Shown in pieces: positions 1 through 9,000 of a stretch of DNA of 9,990 bases; within the stretch, counting starts at the first letter, position 1, and every line of letters starts with the position of its first letter. A model generated the notes under the pieces. That model saw only the letters and a program-made list of their open reading frames with translations. It had not been told where the DNA came from and made no database searches. Position numbers and translations under genes: made by a program. The DNA is from Candidatus Gottesmanbacteria bacterium RIFCSPHIGHO2_01_FULL_46_14 (GTDB taxonomy: Bacteria; Patescibacteriota; Microgenomatia; UBA10105; UBA927): the NCBI GenBank assembly GCA_001780895.1, contig MFJJ01000041.1, forward strand, positions 24,910 to 34,899. Reading direction: 5' to 3'.

Positions 1-3000
1 CTCAGGGGTTGGAAACTCAATATGCTGCCGACAAAACCATTGCCGATATTCTCCAGTCAAATCCCAACATGTTGGAAGGGAAAGACATCTCTGGAATACG
101 ATCAAATCTTGTCGCTGCCTATACGGTTAATGATCTGGCCAATTATGGAAAACTTGCGCTTCCCCAAACACAGTTGCTCTTTACCCAAAATCCTGGTTGG
201 CTTCAACAAGCGGCACTCAGTGGACTTGATGTACAGAAACTGGCCGATTCTATTAACCCTACGAAACTACAGCAAGAATTCAGAGGGGAGAGCGGGTACG
301 ACGCAGCCGCAGCACGCACCGCGACTGCCGACCGTATCGCCAGCGCCTACCAGCAATATTATGCCTCATCAAATTCGCCGGCACATTTGGTTGAAGTAGC
401 TGCACATATCACCAATACGGATGCGTTTAAAGCATCGGGATTAACCGTAGCTGAGTATCAAAAACGACAAATTGCCGACTATCTCCTTATTCAAAAAGAT
501 TTCGGCAACATCCTCTCCGGTCTTCGCGTCACCGGCGGCTACGAACAAGCCGCCGACGCCACTTCTCTTGAGAGCGCAATCGAAGGGCGGATTGACTATG
601 GAGTGATTAAATCTCAGCTGGATTCTTCCAGTACTACGGTGCGTGCCGCGATAGCGCTCAATAACTTCATGCAAGGGGGACTGGTGCGGGGGCGCCTAAC
701 GCAAGAACAAGGGGTGAAAGAATGGGCAGAAGGAAATTATATTGGCGGAGCGTGGGATGTAACGCGCGGAGTCATCATGCAGACGGCAAAGCCGGTCGGT
801 GTCGTGTTGGCATTAGCATTTCCTCCGCTCCGACTCGGACAGCTAGCGATCGCCGGCGCGAGCGCGGCAACTATTGCACCTGTCATTTTACCCGCACTGG
901 GAGAAGCGTCATCGTTTTACTTTGCCGGTGATACTCTTGGGCAGGCAGCTGAGGCTTGCGGTGGGCGAGAATATGAAACTGGTGCGTGTATTCGTTCCGG
1001 GGCAATGTTTATATTCGCCGCGGCGTCATCTGGATTGTCCCTTAATCAAACAAGTAATCTCGTGCGTTTAGCAAGCGGTATCAGTAAAGCGAATGCGGTA
1101 GCGGCAGCGGCAATTGCCAAAGCGGAAGCCTCTCTTGTTGACGAAGAAGTGAATGCTGCTGTTAATGCCGTAAAAAATAGTACCGCAGCTCAATCGGGAG
1201 TTGCCGCCACTGGGAGTATCAACTCACGGATTCTTGCTGCCGGAAGCAGATTTTGGCAACAGCCGATTATAGCTCGCGGATTGCCTGTTTTGGGAACGGG
1301 CGTATTTACCGCCGGCGCCATCGATACGTGCGAAAAAACCGGCATGAGTGCCGATTGTTTCGTGAGTTGGGGACTTGCGGGAACGTCGTTTGCCCGAATA
1401 TTTACTCGTGTCGGTGCACCACCAGCCCAGACTGCCGCTCTTCCCGTGCCACAGGCAATCGCCCAAACGCCATCGGCATTTGCGGCGAGTGTGCAACGGG
1501 CGGATGTATTGGTCAACGTCGCGCTTGCTGGTACATCGTGCTTGGCTGCAAGTCAGGGACAAACCGGGTGGGACAACTGCGCCGCTGCAGCGGTGATGGC
1601 CGGAATTGCTGCGGGCCACGGTGTCCAGGAAAATCTGCAGCGAGAATTAACTGGTCGCTCAGCGCAAGTTGTTGAAAATCCGCGCGAGACTCTTGCATTA
1701 GCTCTTGCGGAGGCCAAAGGTGCTAAACTGGGAGATCCGGCACAAATAAAACTTGCCGACGCCATTATTGCAGTTGGCGTTTCCGAAGCACAAGCGCTGC
1801 AGGCGCAGAAGTACCTCCTTGGCCAAACGCAAGCACAACAAGATCTCAAGACTTCCTATGACAACTGGAGAAGCTTTTTTGACCAAAACGGTAATCCAGT
1901 GAAAGGTACATCAGTACAACAATTGGAAGCGGCGCGGCTTGCCGTTGTTGCCAGTGAACTTCGCGTTGTGGCGGAGCAAACAGTTTTGACAGATCCCCGA
2001 AGCGGAGTACGCCGTTTCGTCGATGGGCTTCTTGGTGATACATTCGGCAGTGTCTTTGGACGCGATCCAGAAGCACAGCGAGCGTATAGCGAAGCACGAG
2101 ATACCTATCTAGCCAAAGCACGTACCGAAGCGATAGTACCAACAGATCCTCTCTACCAAACACTCGTTGCCTCGCGAGAGCGACTCGCGTCGCTTGCAAC
2201 ACAGCCGCGAAGTGGCGTCGGAGACCTCATAACGCGTACCTACAATGATGAAATTGAACTTCTTAAGCGAGATATTCGAGAAGCCGGTGGAAAGGCACTG
2301 AGCTTGTTAGAAGAGCGGCGAATCAGGTCTGATCTTAACGCCATCGATCGGGTAGAGGCTCGCGATATTCGAAACGAACTGACGAGCCCCGGGGGTCAGG
2401 AGCGTTTAGCACGAGTATCAGATGAAACTGCGCCGAGTCTCCGGGAACTCACACGTAATATTCTCAATGGCGAATACGGGGGAAATAGCGCCAAGATCGC
2501 CGAGGCAAAGGGATATGCAACGGAAATCTGGATTCGCCTCCATCCCCAGGACCCCGGTGTGCAAGCGAGAGTCACGAACGAACTTCTCCCTCAGCTTGGG
2601 ACAGATATAGATGTTGCGGTACGACGAACACTTCTTGATAGGGTACAGGCCGAAATCAATCGTATTGTGGGAGACAATCGATTCACGAATAACGAGACGC
2701 GCGCTCGTGGTATTGAGCGGCAGATGGGAGAATTTGTCGATCGAATGTTTTCTGGTGATTCATTTGCCCAAAATTTGAGGGAGAGAGTAGCCGAGAGTGT
2801 TCGTCAGAGAGTGGCAGAGCGCTTCTCTGGTATTTCTGATACTGCGAGAGAAACCATGGTTGACAACATTCTTCGAGAGGCAGCACGTCGCTATACGTCT
2901 GATATCCGCGGTAAACTTGCTCAAGAATTTTCGAGTGGTTTAGTAGCAGGACCAAAGAGTATTCGTTTTGTTGATTCCGGAAGAAGCAGTGGTCAATTTA

Positions 3001-6000
3001 TTCCGCAGACGGGTGAGGCAGCACGGGCGGACTTTTCTCCACGACAAGAGTTGGTGGGTGTTGCGGCAGCGATGGGTACATTCACACCCGTAACGGTCCA
3101 AGAGCCCAAGCCTCCGCCGAAACTTTTTGGCATCGAACTTACCAAGCCCAAATTTATTTCTGACGCCGGGGAAGCGGTCGCCCGAGTCGTCGACCGTCTG
3201 GCCGGGCAAGATCTTAAAACCGATGTGCTGCGATTAAGACTTGAGTATGTCAAGAGCGAGTCTTTGCGACTTGATCTTGAGGCAAAACGCAATCAGTTGG
3301 CTCTGGAGGGTAAAACTATTCCTACAGAGCTTGATCGATCATTAGCGCAAGTGACCCAGCTTGCCAAAAGCACCAAAGCAACGTTTGACACAGCTCAAAC
3401 TCGAGCAAACAATTCCGTTCGCGTTCGCCTGACGGATTGGGTTGACAATAGACTCAATCCCGAGGCGCAGCAAGCAAGAATTCGAATCGTCGATACGATA
3501 GGAAAACTATCAGTAGTAACCGATGTGATACAGAAGGATGGATTTAAAATTGAACGCGATCCGACGTCATTAAAACTGAAGCTAGTTCACGAAACAGATC
3601 CCAACAGGCAACCAGACGCAACGACTCAAACCAGACTTGGTGAAGTTTCCGAATTTTTGAGTACCATCGAAAAAAATTGGGGTAAGATAATGACCGGTCC
3701 CAAAGATCCCACGGGACGGCTCGATCAATCGAAAATCTTCTATGATGCTGTCCTTGACGCGTCAATCAAAGACGGTGCAACCGGCGTTGTCTATAGCGGA
3801 TCCACCGGGCTCGGAAAATCTTCGTTTCTTATTAACGCCATCGGTGACGTGAAGGCAAAACTGACTGGAACCCGAGTCAATATCCTTGCGGCAACGTATG
3901 CGGATGTTGAGGGAATGATGCGGGATTATGGACCAGAAGTCCATGCGAAAAATGGCGTCAATGCCGTCTATTATGATATTCAAAATCGGAAAGTTACGTA
4001 TTGGGACGTCAATACGAAAAGCAAACGCACCGTAACCGGTGAAGAAGCAGTTGGCGTCATGCGAAACGCTGACGTTATTTACTCTGCAGCCCTTGATACT
4101 CCCTACGAGCACCACGTATCCCGATCAAATGATCCACTCACCCAAGCGTTTCTTGAGCGAACACGGGGCGCTATACCCCTATTTGACGAATTTGACGTTG
4201 CCCTTGCCGGTACTCGCTTCTCCTCGGGCGGTTTAGAAAAACTCATTGTCATCCACGAGTCGCCTGATTTAGCAAAAAGTTATCAAGACATGTATGTTTC
4301 CGATCCGGTTAAACGCTTTGTCGACCGGGCTATTGCAGAAAAGAGAGGGGCAGTATCGTCTCTATTATTTGAAGTTACCGGCGATCGATACCGGCTCTCG
4401 CAAAAACCAGAGGCTCAGGGTGCATACCGGGATATGGTCCTGGAGGCAACGCGGCAAGCGTATGAAGCAACACGAAAACCAGGTGACCAGAGTTTTGAGC
4501 AGTATCTGCAAAGGAATAATATACCTGTTCATGAAGGCTTCGTCAGCGCACTTGATGCGTTTCGATCAACTGATACGCCCACTACCGAGTTTAAAAATCA
4601 GCTTCGCGAACGGGTTGGTGCGGTCAATGCCATTGTCGCAGACGCCGGTCGCTCCACCAATGCCTATGGCTTTAGCGGAGAAGGGTTGGTCTATGGCGAT
4701 GGAAGCGGAAGACTCCAAAATACCCGTCCGCAGGAAGCGCTCGCTGCTCTTTCATTAGAAACGGTTGGGTATCGGATACAAAAGGAGGTTTCCGGAGAGA
4801 CGGTCGATCATGCGTCGTTGATGTCGCGAATACCGGAAGTAACGATTTCTGACCAAGGGGAGACGATGACGTGGAAGCAAATTCTCAGTAGCGGCCACTA
4901 TGCTCAGCGTCTCTATGGATTTACGGGAACTCCCGAGGGTGTTGCGCTCGATGCTAAGGTAAGTTTGGGCATGGATCTCAAAGTTTTCGAGCCTGATCGC
5001 ACGAGCGAAAATCAAATATTTGGTACCGATGCCCAGCGAACACGGGAATTTGTATGGGAGAACATCGATGATCCAAGCAAGGTCGCCCTTGAGGATTTAG
5101 CTCAGGGTCAAGGAGCGCGGGTTGTTCTCGATGCAAAAGATATTTCCAGGCAGCGTCTTGAGGATCGTGTAGTCGCCGAAGGGAAACGGATGGGGGCTGA
5201 TGTTGAAATAATTGTTCTCAATAATGACAACAATATTCCAGAGGCAGAAAAGGTTCGATTGTATCGAACTGGCGTTGAGCCAAGAAGCATAGAGGGCAGG
5301 GAGACTACTACCGCAATTGAAGAAGCAATCGGTTACATGAAGGATCTTAAAAGCCAGGGAAAGCGTTTTATCCTCGTGTATACGCAAGGTTCCGGACGAG
5401 GAACGGACATTTCCGGCGTCTTTACGACAACAGATCCGGAGTATGTCATTGCGAGTCAAAGGGCGACGACAAAAACCGACGTGGTGCAAGACATCGGCCG
5501 TGCGCGTGAGATTGCGGAGAAAGGGAAAGTATTTATTCTTGGCGACCAAAACCGTACGCTAACCAGGGATGAAGCGCTTGCTATTTTTAATACCAACGAA
5601 GGGGCGGCAGGGGTTCAGGGGACACGGCAGGACTTTTTTACGAGCTCGCTTCGACAGGGCTATGATGATCTCGTCAAAAATACGATTGATGCGCTCGTCG
5701 GGCGCAGTGGCAAACAAAGTATTATTGACCGGATACTCGGAAGAAAGCCAGCTGATTTGGCTTCGCTTACCGAAAGCCTGAAGGCTTCCTATGACCGTGT
5801 CGCCGGCATCAATGATAGTCTTTCGCAGGGGAATGAGACTGGTGCGAGCGCTATCGATCGAGCCGCGGCTCGATCGCGAGAATTTATCAATAATCTCGTC
5901 AATACGCCTGAATTTAGCAAATTAAGCTCGGAAGCTCAGCAGTATTATTTTGATCATATCTATAATAGCGGGCAGCGAAGAGCAATTTCTTTGGGTTCTG

Positions 6001-9000
6001 TAGCAGACCCCGCGCTAAAAGGAAAAAGCCTGCAAGAGGCTCGCACAATCGACGAGCGCACAGCGATCATTAACGCTAATGTAGCGTCTGATCAGATAGC
6101 CGCGACTGTTTTCCGTGAAGGGAGAGAAACGCCGGTTGCTGTTGTCGTCGGTCCCGAGACCGCACGTCCGGCTATTGAGGAAGCGCGGCAAACTGAGATT
6201 GCCGAGCGGGTGCGCATTGGGGAGCGCGGACGCCTGGAAACGATGTTCCCTCAAGCGGTCTATTTTCCCGACGTTCAAAGAGACATGAGTCAAGGAACAA
6301 GTGTAGCTGAGGCGATTGAACGGGCGGTGACGAGTTTTAATCGTGGTTACCCGAAGGATATCACGCGAGCAAATTTTGACCAGTGGGCGAAAGAAAAAGC
6401 TGTTGACTTGGTCGCCAAAGCGCTCGTCCCGCGTGTCGCAGCTGACCTTGACTCCGCTACTTTTGAAGAACTTTCCCTCGCGCGTCAAGGAGCAGCGTCG
6501 CAGATTGCACTCGAACAACAGAATGGTTTTATTCCAACCATCGGCTCTCCGGTCATCAGACAAAAACTTGATGTATTTAGCGATACAACCCAGACTTCCA
6601 TCCGTCTCAGTCCGGAAGCGAAAGTTCGATTTGGTCGCGTCTCGCTTGGCCAGACGGTTTATACACCCGAGCAATCCCTTGACCCAGCGACTCCATTTGA
6701 CGTTACTGGACTTTTCCGCGATCATCACGACCTTGTCCAGATTATCCAGGATGGGATTACCTATAGTTTGACGTACAAAAATTTCTTAGATCAAACGACA
6801 AGTGCACAAGAGACATACTGGAATATAGATCAAAAGCTATCAAATGATATAAAAGAAGAGCTTCTCACAGCAAAAATTTTGCCGGGTCGGTTGCCCTTTA
6901 CGACCCAAGCTATAGCAGCGCAGGATCTCGAGACGCCGGAGGGAAGAGCGCTCATCGATGCGCTTGTGGACATGAATGTGGGCACGATTCGGGAAGAAAT
7001 TTTAGGAACACCGGCTCCATTTGCGGTTCCGGGTCGAAGCGAAGTTGATGCAGCTGTTGCCGCATTTCGGACCGCGACTCATCCATCTGGTCGAAACTAT
7101 GATCGGTTAACCCCAAAAGATGTCATCGAGGTGTTCATTGTACCCGCCCAACAAAAATCTCAGAAGTCATTTATTGGCAATCTTCAGACAGCAATAAGCA
7201 AGGGTATCATACGTCTCGCCGAACGCTTCTCAGCATGGATTGGGAGTATCGTTGCCCGCTTCCAGCGCCCACCGTTGCCACCAGCAACTCCCGCCCAACC
7301 ACCGGCTCCGGTTGAAACGCAGCTTGATCAAGCACTTGTTGATGCCGCAATCGTAGAAATTCCGAGTCAAGAGGCTATTAGGCTTATTGACGACCCTTCT
7401 GGCGATCTTGCACAAGGACTTCTCGCCGCGATGAACGCATATAAGAAGGCAGCTAATGAGGCAACGACTCAAGCTTTGAACGCCGCCCTTGTTCGCTTTG
7501 TGGGAAGCGATGAATTACCTGAAGCATTACGGAGTGCCAGTATTTCGACTGATGAAATCTTACTTCAACTTACCCAGAGGCTTGGTCCACAAGCAGAATC
7601 TGTTCCGATTTCGTCACTGGCACATGTTGATGAGTTTCTTCGAAGAGAAGGGAAGCTTCCGCCAGCCCCGCCAGTTCCGGCGCAGGTTCAGCCAGCAGCG
7701 CCAGCCCAGCAAGCAGAGCGCAACCGTCAGGAGCGCCTTCAGAGAGCGTTTGATATTCGAGGGACATTTGATAGAGTATTGCCGACTCTCAAGCAAGCAT
7801 GGGTGACCATCAGAACCGATATTCCCAACGGACAGTTGGGGATTGCCTACGAAACAACGCGAACCGGTAATCGAAGGACGCCACTTGGCTTCTGGGCCAA
7901 TGCAACGCCCTTTGGGATGGGGCGAGGAGGAAAGCTCTGGAATAGAGCATATGCGTTTAGCCCGTACGGCATCGCAGAAACGATGCGGTGGTTTATGTTT
8001 CGCGGCCCTTCTGTTATTTCATTTTTTGTGCCGGGAGTTAGTTCTGTTTTGTGGCAGGTACCGGTTGTTGGTCCGGTATATGCCATGGTGAGTACGGTTT
8101 CTGCCTACTATGACGGATTGCGTATGCTCAATTGGGTATGGCTCGCGTCCCAAAATGGCTTTGTTGCAAAGCCCACTGCGCCGGTTCAATCCAGCAATGT
8201 CGTTGAGGTCCGCGCGACTGCCGTCGGAACGCCAAAGGATGGTACTCGGGTAATGGTAAAGCTTGCCGATGGCACTGAGGTTGATGCAACACTTCGAGGC
8301 CCAACGACGATTGGTGGCGAGCGTGCGTGGAACATCATTGGTCCGAATAATAAATTCCTCCAAGCTCGCAAAGAATCGGACATCTCTGCTTTTATCCCCG
8401 GCCAAGCCCCGGTGCCACCCGCGCAACAGCCAGATGCGCAGGGTCGCCTTCTCATAGGCACTCAGGTGACGATCAGGATTCGAGGGGCTGATGTACCGGG
8501 AGAAATTTTCCAGTACGATCCTGATCCACGCATGTATCGGATCAAAGTAGTACGAAACGGTAAAGAAGATATCTTTATCCGCTCAGCAAAGGAATTCACC
8601 GTCGTTTCAATAAAACCGGCTCCACCGAAGCCTTCTGCGAAAACAAAAGCACCAACCGGTGGATTAGAGAGAACTGCTGCCGGGATTGGCCGTGTGGCGA
8701 CGATCATCACCATTCTCGGAACGTCTATTGTACTTCCTTTGTATATTGCGTTGACGCTCTCACCATCGGCTCCCCGTGCGCCACCAACCGCGTCGTCAGC
8801 GATTGTCCAAGTCATCCAGCAGCCTCCTGTTGCTGTTGTTTCCAATTTTGTTGAGAAAGAAAGTGCTGTATCTCTACCAGAACAAGCTGCGCAGCCGGAC
8901 GTACAAGAACAAATACAGGAGGCTCCACAAGAAATAACACCAACTGACATAGTCGCCTCACTCGTAGATTTGTCTCATCCTCCGATCGTGGGTATATCCC

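Noticed and set aside
22..399. A 125-codon + strand open frame at the window start
   Set aside because: It overlaps the giant frame in a different phase, and its product has no domain-like pattern, whereas the giant frame continues coherently through the same bases.
4782..4821. An exact AAGGAGGT ribosome-binding-like sequence, suggesting an internal gene start
   Set aside because: No ATG, GTG or TTG lies at suitable spacing. The ATG at 4810 runs into a stop after two further codons, and the in-frame ATG at 4821 is about 30 bases away. It could at most slow ribosomes locally.
5394..5411. The GRGTDI motif taken as evidence that this is the housekeeping secA gene
   Set aside because: The protein is several times SecA length and has its own membrane segments. 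I see no C-terminal zinc-binding motif, the motor lobes are divergent, and spacing between motifs differs. A SecA-derived motor module is the better reading.
6015..6728. A 237-codon open frame on the minus strand, the longest alternative in the window
   Set aside because: It is entirely antisense to the coherent giant frame. Its product is Arg/Ser/Cys-rich with no recognisable domain, and it has no visible promoter or ribosome-binding context. It reads as a shadow.
8462..8950. A 162-codon minus-strand open frame with a cysteine-rich N-terminus
   Set aside because: The cysteines arise from antisense reading of Gln/Ala/Pro/Thr codons in the disordered segment. The + strand reading gives a linker, a transmembrane helix and a Pro/Gln-rich tail, which is far more plausible.
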